This document shows positions 1-5,536 of a stretch of DNA of 9,296 nt, one piece after another. The first letter of the stretch is position 1; each line of letters starts with the position of its first letter. Source of the DNA: an uncultured Bacteroidales bacterium (GTDB lineage: Bacteria; Bacteroidota; Bacteroidia; Bacteroidales; Paludibacteraceae). Where the stretch lies: positions 1-9,296 of the forward strand of contig ONXE01000068.1 of NCBI GenBank assembly GCA_900321775.1, written 5' to 3'. Below the pieces are notes generated by a model. That model searched no databases. It was not told where the DNA came from and saw only the letters and a list, made by a program, of their open reading frames with translations. Position numbers and translations under genes: made by a program.

Positions 1-2655
1 AAGAGACCGACAAAACGACAAGAATATCCGGGCGGTTCGCAGTATGCGACTCGCCAAACAGCGCAGGGGTCTTCAGCATGGGAACAGACCACTGAATTCC
101 TGCGGAGCGACAACTTCCGAATCATCTCGGCAGTAGTCCTCCTTGCTTTGACCTTGTACCTGCTGCTCGCTTACCTGAGTTATTTTTTTACAGGCGCGTA
201 TGACCAATCCGCCCTGGACGACCCTGAATCGAAGTTGCAGATTCGCAACATCGGTGGAGCGCTGGGTGCTAACCTGAGCGATTTCTTTGTCAATCAGGCC
301 TTTGGTATCTCTTTCATCAGTCTGTTGGTGATGAACACTATCTATGGGTTGGGGCTTCTGCATGTGATGGAGGTCAAATGGTGGAAAGTGCTGTTCTGCA
401 GCCTGTTCTTCCTGATCTGGGGCTCTATCACTTTTGGTTATCTGGACCACGTGCTGCCTATTGATACGTTCTTCCGTTTGGGCGGACTGCACGGCCAGGT
501 TATAGCGGTTTGGCTATGCGAGAACATCAATTGGATTGGTACACTCATCTTGCTTGTGGTGTCGCTGCTCGTGTATTTTCTGGTGGTCAGCGACAAGACT
601 ATCCCGCTGCTGAAACGCTGCTGGCGGTGGTTTGTGGGTCTGTTCCGTAAGAAGAAACAGCCTGAAACGCCGGAGGACGTGGTGATGGTGGGCGACGAGA
701 ATGATGATGCGATGGGTACAACCGAGTTCCGCGTCAATAACCCCGATGAGGAGACCAGTCAGCCTATTGACCTGACAGGCGATCTGCCGCAAGGGGATTC
801 GGGCGTAGCGCCGGATAATGGTCCCGAGGATATCTTCACCATCAATAACGTGCAGGAAACTAACGATAACGTTAACGATAACGTTAACGATAACGATAAC
901 GAAGAGGACCGGCGGGTCGCCGGAGACGAAGGTGACGATAACGATAACGTTAACCTTAACCTTAACCTTAACGATGACCGGCAGATTGCCGGTGATAACG
1001 ATAACGAAGATGAGGGTGAGCCGGATGATCCGAACTTGGACATCAATGCCCCCAACACGACGGAGATTCTGGAGGATGACCCCGAGTATATACTGAAGAC
1101 GCAAGGTCCGTATGATCCGCGTGCCGAGTTGGCGCATTACCAGTTCCCCTCGCTGAACCTGCTGAAGACCTACGACAACGAGAATGCGCCCGTTATTGAT
1201 CAGGATGAGCAGAAAGCCAATGCGGCCAAGATTGTCACGACGCTGCACAACTACGGTGTGGAGATAGCCTCTATCACCGCGACGGTCGGACCTACGGTCA
1301 CGCTGTATGAAGTGGTGCCGCAAGCGGGTGTGAGGATTGCGAAGATTCAGAATCTGGAGAACGATATCATGATGTCGCTTTCGGCAGTGGGCATACGTAT
1401 CATCGCGCCGATGCCGGGCAAGGGTACGGTAGGTATAGAAGTGCCGAACGTTAACCCGCAGATTGTGTCGATGCACTCTGTCATCGCCTCGAAGAAGTTC
1501 CAGGAGAACACCAAGATGCGTTTGCCGGTAGCCTTAGGACGAACCATTACGAACGACATCTTTATGTTCGACCTGGCCAAGACGCCGCACCTGCTGGTTG
1601 CCGGTGCCACGGGTCAGGGTAAGTCGGTGGCTATCAATGCCATCATCACCTCGTTGCTGTACAAGAAACATCCGGCGGAGATGAAAATGGTGCTGGTGGA
1701 CCCGAAGATGGTTGAGTTTGCGCCATACAAACCTCTGATTCGTCACTACCTGGCGGCTATCCCCGGGGCAGATGCCAATGACGTGATTATCACGGACTGT
1801 GAGAAGGTGATCAACACCCTCAACTCGCTTGTGATAGAGATGGAGAACCGCTACAAGCTGCTGATGGATGCGGGTGTGCGCAATCTGGAAGACTACAACG
1901 AGAAGTTCATCTCCCGTCGCCTCAACCCTGTCAAAGTTGTGGCGGACGACCTGCATCACCAGTACTTGCCTTATATCGTCATCATCATCGACGAGTACGG
2001 CGATTTCATTATGCAGGCGGGTAAACAGGTGGAGACGCCTATTGCGCGAATCACGCAGAAAGCGCGTGCCGTGGGTATGCACATGATTCTGGCCACACAG
2101 CGTCCGTCGGTGAACATCGTGACAGGTGTCATCAAGGCCAATATCCCGACACGTATTGCCTTGCGCACGCAGTCGGTGGTGGATTCGCGCACGGTGCTGG
2201 ATGCCAAAGGCGCGGACCAGTTGATAGGTAGGGGAGACCTCTTATATTCGGGCGCGGGCGACCTCACGCGCGTACAATGTGCGTTTGTGGACACGCCCGA
2301 AGTGGACGCCATCGTGGAGCATATCGAGAAACAGCAGCACTACTTCGAACCGTACGAACTGCCTGAATATGTGGGCGAAGGCGGCGAAGGCGATGCCCTG
2401 GCTCCGGGTGCCGTGGACCTGAAGAAACTGGACCCGATGTTCCGCGACATAGCCACGTATGTGGTCAATAGCGGACAAGGTTCAACATCCATAATCCAGC
2501 GTAAGTTCCAGATAGGCTACAATCGCGCCGGCAAGATTTCCGACCAGTTGGAGGCTGCGGGTATCGTAGGACCGAACAAGGGTCCCAAGGGCCGCGATGT
2601 GCTTATTCAGGACGATATGACGCTGCAACTCAAATTCAAAGAACTGGGCTTATGA
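1..2655 (+). CDS. ftsK: DNA translocase FtsK (5' end outside window)
   Basis: Membrane-anchored, ATP-driven double-stranded DNA pump that clears chromosome termini from the division septum and activates dimer resolution. The frame is open from base 1, so the gene starts upstream; 884 residues are visible (numbered here from base 1). Four hydrophobic segments lie at about residues 40-62, 101-123, 127-148 and 177-197. A long, highly acidic Asn/Asp-rich linker follows (about 200-370). The RecA-like motor begins near residue 380 (YQFPSLNLL), with Walker A GATGQGKS at bases 1603-1626 and Walker B IIIDEYGDF at 1981-2007. The C-terminal winged-helix gamma domain (about 810-873, containing QIGYNRAGKISDQLEAAGIV) is the part that in this family reads chromosome-orienting sequences and contacts XerD. 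A TTG at 148 could be read as a start, but it would cut the first membrane segment, and the upstream frame reads sensibly. The stop overlaps the next gene's start. Family assignment is very secure. Confidence 0.97.
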   Translation, partial: KRPTKRQEYPGGSQYATRQTAQGSSAWEQTTEFLRSDNFRIISAVVLLALTLYLLLAYLSYFFTGAYDQSALDDPESKLQIRNIGGALGANLSDFFVNQAFGISFISLLVMNTIYGLGLLHVMEVKWWKVLFCSLFFLIWGSITFGYLDHVLPIDTFFRLGGLHGQVIAVWLCENINWIGTLILLVVSLLVYFLVVSDKTIPLLKRCWRWFVGLFRKKKQPETPEDVVMVGDENDDAMGTTEFRVNNPDEETSQPIDLTGDLPQGDSGVAPDNGPEDIFTINNVQETNDNVNDNVNDNDNEEDRRVAGDEGDDNDNVNLNLNLNDDRQIAGDNDNEDEGEPDDPNLDINAPNTTEILEDDPEYILKTQGPYDPRAELAHYQFPSLNLLKTYDNENAPVIDQDEQKANAAKIVTTLHNYGVEIASITATVGPTVTLYEVVPQAGVRIAKIQNLENDIMMSLSAVGIRIIAPMPGKGTVGIEVPNVNPQIVSMHSVIASKKFQENTKMRLPVALGRTITNDIFMFDLAKTPHLLVAGATGQGKSVAINAIITSLLYKKHPAEMKMVLVDPKMVEFAPYKPLIRHYLAAIPGADANDVIITDCEKVINTLNSLVIEMENRYKLLMDAGVRNLEDYNEKFISRRLNPVKVVADDLHHQYLPYIVIIIDEYGDFIMQAGKQVETPIARITQKARAVGMHMILATQRPSVNIVTGVIKANIPTRIALRTQSVVDSRTVLDAKGADQLIGRGDLLYSGAGDLTRVQCAFVDTPEVDAIVEHIEKQQHYFEPYELPEYVGEGGEGDALAPGAVDLKKLDPMFRDIATYVVNSGQGSTSIIQRKFQIGYNRAGKISDQLEAAGIVGPNKGPKGRDVLIQDDMTLQLKFKELGL
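862..1005 (+). repeat. In-frame AACGAT/AACGTT/AACCTT hexanucleotide repeat tract in ftsK
   Basis: Two blocks of hexamers (862-903 and 940-972) alternate AAC with GAT, GTT or CTT and encode Asn-Asp, Asn-Val and Asn-Leu dipeptides. They flank a repeated module that reads DRRVAGD at 907-927 and DRQIAGD at 976-996, each copy adjoining GATAACGATAAC. The tract therefore looks like a nested duplication. It lies in the disordered linker between the membrane anchor and the motor. The unit is six bases, so gain or loss of units keeps the reading frame. The block contains many GTTAAC and AACGTT palindromes. Confidence 0.9.
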
Positions 2656-3266
2656 AGAAACTGATGTATCTATTGCTTGGGCTCCTTCTGCCGATGTGGA
2701 TTGTGGCCCAAAACAACACCACAGCCGACGCGGTGCTACTGGATTTTCTTGCCAAGATAGACAACCAGACGCTGACGGCTAACTTCACTATCACCGTCAC
2801 CGAGCACGCCAATCAGCCGATTTCGTACACCGGCAAGATGCAGATGCGCGGAGACCGGTTTCGCCTGAATATGCTCGGCAACGAGGGTGCTTACGATGGC
2901 AAGACATACTATCTGTTCAGCGAAGAGACCAACGAACTGACCCTCTCTACGCCTACGCATGCCGAGTTGCTGGAAATCAATCCGGTGCTCTTTGCCCGCC
3001 AACTGCAGCGGCTCTCGACGGTGCGTTTCAATGCCTCCAACAAAGACAACAAACGCTACCTGATTGACCTCGTGCCGAACAATCAGGAAACGGGTATCAG
3101 GAAGTTCAGTATCAAGCTTCGCAAAGGCAGTCTCATCCCCGAGGAAATAACTGTCAATGAGAGCAGTACGACTACTACGATACGTTTTTCCGAGGCTACG
3201 TTTGACACTATGATGCCGTCTTTTGTCATCTCCAAACCCGGTGCTTTTGTCAACGACTTACGCTAA
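2652..3266 (+). CDS. lolA: LolA-like outer-membrane lipoprotein carrier protein
   Basis: Probable periplasmic chaperone that carries lipoproteins from the inner to the outer membrane. The 204-residue product has a Sec signal peptide (MKK, hydrophobic core, likely cleavage after Ala19 in WIVAQ). The mature part matches the LolA half-barrel pattern: an early helix (DAVLLDFLAKI), then alternating beta strands such as LTANFTITVTE, YTGKMQMRGDRFRLNM and YDGKTYYLFSEETNELTLS, and late strands ending in FSEATFDTMMPSFVIS. The length is close to that of LolA (about 200 residues). The ATG overlaps the ftsK stop by four bases (ATGA), which implies translational coupling. A gene of this type between ftsK and trxB is, from memory, usual in Bacteroidota. 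LolA sequences diverge strongly, so the call rests on fold pattern, signal peptide, size and position; a LolA-fold protein with another lipid-related role is the main alternative. Confidence 0.8.
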   Translation: MKKLMYLLLGLLLPMWIVAQNNTTADAVLLDFLAKIDNQTLTANFTITVTEHANQPISYTGKMQMRGDRFRLNMLGNEGAYDGKTYYLFSEETNELTLSTPTHAELLEINPVLFARQLQRLSTVRFNASNKDNKRYLIDLVPNNQETGIRKFSIKLRKGSLIPEEITVNESSTTTTIRFSEATFDTMMPSFVISKPGAFVNDLR

Positions 3267-3273
3267 ATTTCAA

Positions 3274-3294
3274 CTATCATCTATCATCTATCAA
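3274..3294 (+). repeat. CTATCAT heptamer tandem repeat before trxB
   Basis: Two perfect CTATCAT units and a third, CTATCAA, fill most of the 32-base gap between lolA and trxB. The block is flanked by direct copies of TCAACTA at 3270-3276 and 3291-3297. There is no Shine-Dalgarno sequence here, as expected for Bacteroidota. The repeat sits at positions -25 to -5 relative to the trxB start, so unit number would change leader spacing. Confidence 0.85.
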
Positions 3295-3298
3295 CTAC

Positions 3299-4246
3299 AT
3301 GAAATGTCTTATCATCGGATCCGGCCCGGCCGGCTATACCGCAGCCATCTACGCTGCTCGCGCTAACATGAATCCCGTTCTCTACGAAGGCTTGCAGCCC
3401 GGAGGACAACTGACCGTTACCACTGAAGTGGAGAATTTCCCCGGTTACCCAGAGGGAGTGGACCCCTACACGTTGATGGATGACCTGCGTCGTCAGGCCG
3501 AACGCTTCGGAACAGAGGTTCGCACGGGCGTAGTAACCAAAGTGGATTTCTCCGTTTCGCCCAAGCTCGTATGGATAGATGATGCCGCGGAACCTATCGA
3601 GGCTGATGCGGTGATTATTGCTACAGGTGCTTCGGCCAAGTGGCTGGGAATCAAGTCGGAGAACGACTATCGCGGAATGGGTGTGAGTGCCTGCGCGACC
3701 TGCGACGGGTTCTTCTACCGCGGCAAAGTGACCGCCGTAGTGGGTGGGGGTGATACCGCCTGTGAGGAGGCGACGTATCTGGCAGGCCTGTGCTCGAAGG
3801 TGTATATGATTGTGCGCAAACCCTATCTGCGCGCCTCGGAGATCATGCAACAACGCGTGCTGAACAATCCCAAGATAGAAGTGCTGTTCGAGCATAACAC
3901 GATTCAGTTGACAGGCGAAGGACGCGTACAAGGCGCGGACCTGGTGTACAAAAAAGACACGCCCGAAGAGGAGATGCGCCACATCGACATCGACGGCTTC
4001 TTCCTGGCTATAGGTCACCGTCCTAACTCGAAGGTCTTCAGCGACTACGTGGCTTTGGACGAGGAAGGGTATATCCGCACCATCCCCGGCACGCCCAGAG
4101 TGTTGAAGAAAGACTCCGAAGAGGTGCTTGAGGGTGTTTTTGCAGCAGGAGATGTGGCCGACCCGCACTATCGTCAGGCTGTGGTAGCTGCCGGAACGGG
4201 ATGTCAGGCTGCCATCGAAGCAGACCGATACATCAAGTCACTTTGA
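3299..4246 (+). CDS. trxB: Thioredoxin-disulfide reductase TrxB
   Basis: Cytoplasmic flavoenzyme that uses NADPH to reduce thioredoxin. The 315 residues match the low-molecular-weight bacterial form. The N-terminal FAD-binding motif is GSGPAG (residues 7-12), followed by the GGQL and ENFPGYP motifs. The redox-active pair is CATC (Cys132 and Cys135). The NADPH-binding motif is GGGDTA (149-154), and the second FAD-contact motif GVFAAGDVADPHYRQ is near the C-terminus. The NADPH phosphate-contact segment reads IVRKPYLRAS where the E. coli-type enzyme has HRRxxFRAS, so the His is replaced and one Arg is Lys; from memory this is common in Bacteroidota TrxB. The start at 3299 places the FAD motif where expected. 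No promoter is visible in the 32-base gap after lolA, so it is probably co-transcribed with ftsK and lolA. Confidence 0.97.
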   Translation: MKCLIIGSGPAGYTAAIYAARANMNPVLYEGLQPGGQLTVTTEVENFPGYPEGVDPYTLMDDLRRQAERFGTEVRTGVVTKVDFSVSPKLVWIDDAAEPIEADAVIIATGASAKWLGIKSENDYRGMGVSACATCDGFFYRGKVTAVVGGGDTACEEATYLAGLCSKVYMIVRKPYLRASEIMQQRVLNNPKIEVLFEHNTIQLTGEGRVQGADLVYKKDTPEEEMRHIDIDGFFLAIGHRPNSKVFSDYVALDEEGYIRTIPGTPRVLKKDSEEVLEGVFAAGDVADPHYRQAVVAAGTGCQAAIEADRYIKSL

Positions 4247-4260
4247 TACACTTTGATACA
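4241..4260 (+). repeat. 10-bp tandem duplication across the trxB stop
   Basis: CTTTGATACA occurs twice in a row, followed by a further CTTTT. The first copy holds the last Leu codon and the TGA stop of trxB, and the second copy is entirely downstream. It looks like a small slippage duplication with no effect on the protein. Confidence 0.85.
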
Positions 4261-4321
4261 CTTTTGGCGCATTTAGGTGCATAAGAAACGCCTTTTTGGC
4301 CGAAAAAGCAGCAAAAAACAT

Positions 4322-4350
4322 AAAAAATGCACCCAAAATTGCATTTTTTT
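4322..4350 (+). terminator. Probable intrinsic terminator after trxB
   Basis: AAAAAATGCA at 4322-4331 pairs perfectly with TGCATTTTTT at 4340-4349 around an 8-base loop, and the descending arm is a run of seven T. It is 75 bases after the trxB stop and just ahead of the next promoter, as expected for the end of the ftsK-lolA-trxB transcript. A weaker stem (CTTTTT/AAAAAG, 4292-4308) precedes it. The stem is AT-rich, so efficiency is uncertain; the A-run on the other arm would allow function on the opposite strand too. Confidence 0.65.
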
Positions 4351-4359
4351 GCGAATTTA

Positions 4360-4391
4360 TTTGGCCATGTCAAAAAAAAGCAGTACCTTTG
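4360..4391 (+). promoter_or_regulatory. Bacteroidota-type promoter upstream of the tRNA-Phe region
   Basis: TTTG at 4360-4363 and TACCTTTG at 4384-4391 match the -33 (TTTG) and -7 (TAnnTTTG) elements used by the Bacteroidota primary sigma factor, with a 20-base spacer. Transcription would start around 4396-4399. No equally good promoter is visible closer to the tRNA, so the transcript would carry about 200 bases of leader before the tRNA. Confidence 0.75.
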
Positions 4392-4411
4392 CACCCGCTT
4401 TCGGCTCGGAG

Positions 4412-4462
4412 GTTGCACTGACTGAGTCTTCTGCCTTGCGGCTACAGACTCATTAAAGCAAC
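4412..4462 (+). other. Stem-loop A: branched two-part stem
   Basis: GTTGC (4412-4416) pairs with GCAAC (4458-4462). Inside it TGAGTCT (4423-4429) pairs with AGACTCA (4446-4452), and a GCC/GGC stem around TTGC forms the tip. The nested, GC-containing helices with interior loops look more like a folded RNA than a terminator. Confidence 0.6.
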
Positions 4463-4477
4463 TACGGTCTCAGCTCT

Positions 4478-4505
4478 CCAAAAAACAAAAGGCTTTGTTT
4501 TTTGG
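4478..4505 (+). terminator. Hairpin B: 12-bp stem, AGGC loop, T-run in 3' arm
   Basis: CCAAAAAACAAA (4478-4489) pairs perfectly with TTTGTTTTTTGG (4494-4505) around AGGC. The six-T run makes it terminator-like, but the T-run is inside the arm and is followed by GG, so termination is not assured. It could end a short RNA that starts near 4397, or act as an attenuator ahead of the tRNA. Confidence 0.45.
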
Positions 4506-4510
4506 GTAAC

Positions 4511-4535
4511 CCGAGAAAAAGAGGCTTTTTCTCGG
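4511..4535 (+). terminator. Hairpin C: 11-bp stem, AGG loop
   Basis: CCGAGAAAAAG (4511-4521) pairs perfectly with CTTTTTCTCGG (4525-4535) around AGG. It follows hairpin B after five bases and has the same design: a GC base, an A-rich ascending arm, an AGG loop and a T-rich descending arm. There is no T-run after the stem, so it may be a structural element rather than a working terminator. Confidence 0.4.
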
Positions 4536-4541
4536 AGAGGA

Positions 4542-4595
4542 GGAACAACGAAGCGCCTTATTCGCGCAGCGAATCAGTAAAGCGAAGTTTGTTCC
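4542..4595 (+). other. Stem-loop D directly before tRNA-Phe
   Basis: GGAACAA (4542-4548) pairs with TTGTTCC (4589-4595), and an inner ATTCGC/GCGAAT stem (4560-4565 with 4569-4574) closes a GCA loop. The outer stem ends five bases before the mature tRNA 5' end, so it would sit next to the RNase P cut site. Confidence 0.5.
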
Positions 4596-4600
4596 GACGA

Positions 4601-4673
4601 GGTACCTTAGCTCAGGTGGTAGAGCAATGGACTGAAAATCCATGTGTCCTTGGTTCAACTCCAAGAGGTACCA
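4601..4673 (+). tRNA. tRNA-Phe (anticodon GAA)
   Basis: A 73-base cloverleaf folds cleanly. The acceptor stem is GGTACCT/AGGTACC. U8-A9 is followed by a D arm GCTC/GAGC with an 8-base loop containing GG. The anticodon stem ATGGA/TCCAT has loop CTGAAAA, giving anticodon GAA with A37. A 5-base variable loop is followed by T arm CTTGG/CCAAG with loop TTCAACT. The discriminator is A73. The CCA tail is not encoded (the next bases are CAG), so the 3' end must be completed by CCA-adding enzyme after 3' trimming. It is separated from trmO by only 86 bases. Confidence 0.95.
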
Positions 4674-4675
4674 CA

Positions 4676-4699
4676 GAAAGACTGCTTCGGCAGTCTTTC
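4676..4699 (+). terminator. UUCG-tetraloop hairpin just after tRNA-Phe
   Basis: GAAAGACTGC (4676-4685) pairs perfectly with GCAGTCTTTC (4690-4699) around TTCG, a C(UUCG)G tetraloop, which is an exceptionally stable RNA loop. It begins three bases after the tRNA discriminator. The descending arm ends TCTTTC with only a short T-run, so it is either a weak terminator after the tRNA or a barrier that guides 3' processing and protects a downstream trmO message. Confidence 0.6.
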
Positions 4700-4707
4700 A
4701 TCGTTAA

Positions 4708-4738
4708 TACGGCAAGTCTGGTGTACAGGGCTGCCGTA
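4708..4738 (+). other. Stem-loop F in the trmO leader
   Basis: TACGGCA (4708-4714) pairs perfectly with TGCCGTA (4732-4738) around a 17-base loop in which CTG/CAG could form a short inner stem. It ends 21 bases before the trmO start codon, so it could affect ribosome access. No function is known. Confidence 0.45.
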
Positions 4739-4759
4739 GCTCGTAATAACAGTGTCTTG

Positions 4760-5449
4760 ATGAGTACGGATAATCAACTACATATCAAACCGATAGCTTA
4801 TGCCCGAAACGGCTTTTCGCAGAAGTTCAGCATCCCTCGTCAGAGTAGGGAAGAGTCGTCTCTTGTGACCCGCATCGTGTTCGAGCCTGAGTACCGCGTT
4901 CGCGAAGCGCTAAGAGGTATCGAGGGCTATTCGCACCTGTGGCTGATATGGGGTTTCAGCAGTAACCATTCTACGGACAGTTGGTCGCCCACGGTTCGTC
5001 CTCCGCGCCTTGGGGGCAACACCCGCGAAGGTGTTTTTGCCACGCGTTCGCCTTATCGCCCTAATCCGCTGGGTCTCAGTTCGGTACGCCTGTTGCGAGT
5101 GGAAGAGACAACTACAGAAGGACTCACGCTGCTTGTCGCAGGTGCTGACCTGATGAATGGCACACCTATCTATGACATCAAACCGTACCTCAGTTATACT
5201 GATGCGCACCCGGATGCCCGAAACGGGTTTGCCGAGGCTACGAAAGACTATCGTTTGGAGGTGGAATGGACTATCCCCGAACCGGACGAAAAGACCAAAT
5301 CCGTTCTCGAAGAAATCTTATCCCAAAATCCTATCCCAAGTTACCAAAACGACCCCGACCGCGTCTATGGACTTGAATATGACGGCATTGAGGTGCACTT
5401 TTCTGTTGGCCAAAACAAAGTTTTGGTCAAAAAAATGCAGAAGAAGTGA
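4760..5449 (+). CDS. trmO: tRNA (N6-threonylcarbamoyladenosine(37)-N6)-methyltransferase TrmO
   Basis: Cytoplasmic SAM-dependent enzyme that methylates t6A37 in tRNA-Thr to m6t6A (TrmO/TsaA/YaeB family). The 229 residues are close to the 235 of E. coli TrmO. Family motifs are plain: an N-terminal IKPIAYARNGFSQKFSIPRQ, then GYSHLWLIWGF, then WSPTVRPPRLGGNTREGVFA, then TRSPYRPNPLGLSSVRL, and later DLMNGTPIYDIKPYLSYTDA. A C-terminal extension follows (YGLEYDGIEVHFSV). The frame stays open upstream to 4502, but that part runs through the tRNA gene and has no family similarity; ATG 4760 puts the first conserved strand at residue 8, so I chose it. No separate promoter is evident between tRNA-Phe and this gene, and read-through from 4360-4391 is possible. 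Its known substrate is tRNA-Thr, not the neighbouring tRNA-Phe. Confidence 0.95.
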   Translation: MSTDNQLHIKPIAYARNGFSQKFSIPRQSREESSLVTRIVFEPEYRVREALRGIEGYSHLWLIWGFSSNHSTDSWSPTVRPPRLGGNTREGVFATRSPYRPNPLGLSSVRLLRVEETTTEGLTLLVAGADLMNGTPIYDIKPYLSYTDAHPDARNGFAEATKDYRLEVEWTIPEPDEKTKSVLEEILSQNPIPSYQNDPDRVYGLEYDGIEVHFSVGQNKVLVKKMQKK

Positions 5450-5467
5450 AAAAAAATCCCAAAAAAC

Positions 5468-5498
5468 TTGTAGATATCAAAAAAAAGTTGTAACTTTG
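5468..5498 (+). promoter_or_regulatory. Bacteroidota-type promoter of the amylase operon
   Basis: TTG at 5468-5470 and TAACTTTG at 5491-5498 match the Bacteroidota -33/-7 elements with a 20-base spacer. Transcription would begin near 5503-5506, giving a leader of about 30 bases. The -7 box sits in a small dyad: AAAGTT (5484-5489), GT, AACTTT (5492-5497). Confidence 0.8.
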
Positions 5499-5536
5499 CG
5501 GGCTAAATTGAATTAACCAGTAAAAGGATATCTACA
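5469..5536 (+). promoter_or_regulatory. 10-bp inverted repeat bracketing the amylase promoter and start codon
   Basis: TGTAGATATC at 5469-5478 is the exact reverse complement of GATATCTACA at 5527-5536. The left arm overlaps the -33 element and the right arm ends on the A of the amylase ATG. The arm centres are 58 bases apart. This could be a pair of operator half-sites. Alternatively, in transcripts reading through from trmO, it could form a stem that buries the start codon; transcripts from the operon's own promoter would lack the left arm. Confidence 0.6.
5522..5528 (+). promoter_or_regulatory. Shine-Dalgarno-like AAAAGGA before the first amylase
   Basis: AAAAGGA lies 7 bases upstream of ATG 5536, a normal Shine-Dalgarno spacing. 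No other gene start in the window has such a sequence, which is unusual for this phylum. Its last two bases lie in the right arm of the inverted repeat. Confidence 0.45.

Larger units (their letters stand above)
4397..4600 (+). ncRNA. Stem-loop-tiled leader or small RNA before tRNA-Phe (candidate)
   Basis: No protein gene is credible here. The stretch between the promoter and the tRNA holds four inverted repeats that nearly touch one another: 4412-4462, 4478-4505, 4511-4535 and 4542-4595. Two readings fit. It may be a long structured 5' leader trimmed off the tRNA by RNase P. Alternatively, a small RNA of roughly 110 bases may start near 4397 and end at the first T-rich hairpin. I do not recognise it as 6S RNA, SRP RNA, tmRNA or a known riboswitch. 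Structure is seen by eye only and no energies were computed. Confidence 0.4.

Noticed and set aside
952..972. TTAACC-like telomeric or CRISPR-like repeat
   Set aside because: The AACCTT units are in-frame codons within ftsK, only about three copies long and continuous with the other hexamers; there are no spacers.
514..1476. 320-residue antisense frame opposite ftsK
   Set aside because: It mirrors a strongly coding, low-complexity region; the protein is full of simple Val/Ile runs from the hexamer repeat and has no recognisable domain.
148..2655. ftsK starting at TTG 148
   Set aside because: The same frame is open back to base 1 and encodes sensible FtsK N-terminal sequence, and a start at 148 would cut the first membrane segment. 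The gene simply begins upstream of the window.
3284..4168. 294-residue antisense frame opposite trxB
   Set aside because: Shadow of a secure gene, with no promoter or domain to support it.
4233..4418. 61-residue minus-strand frame in the trxB-tRNA gap
   Set aside because: It spans a terminator and a promoter and its protein is a Phe/Lys/Cys-rich translation of A/T runs; no start signal or homology is visible.
4397..4510. Known RNA such as 6S, SRP RNA, tmRNA or a T-box leader
   Set aside because: None of the conserved elements I know for these (for example the SRP GGAAGCAGC loop or the T-box bulge sequence) is present, so it is left as an unassigned candidate.
4502..4759. N-terminal extension of trmO reading through the tRNA gene
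   Set aside because: The 86 extra residues include a translation of the tRNA and hairpins, and TrmO homology begins only after ATG 4760.
5406..5430. Hairpin at the 3' end of trmO as a terminator
   Set aside because: The 11-bp stem with AAA loop is followed by A residues, not T, on the + strand and lies within the coding sequence; it also lacks a T-run on the other strand. Codon-constrained coincidence is likely.
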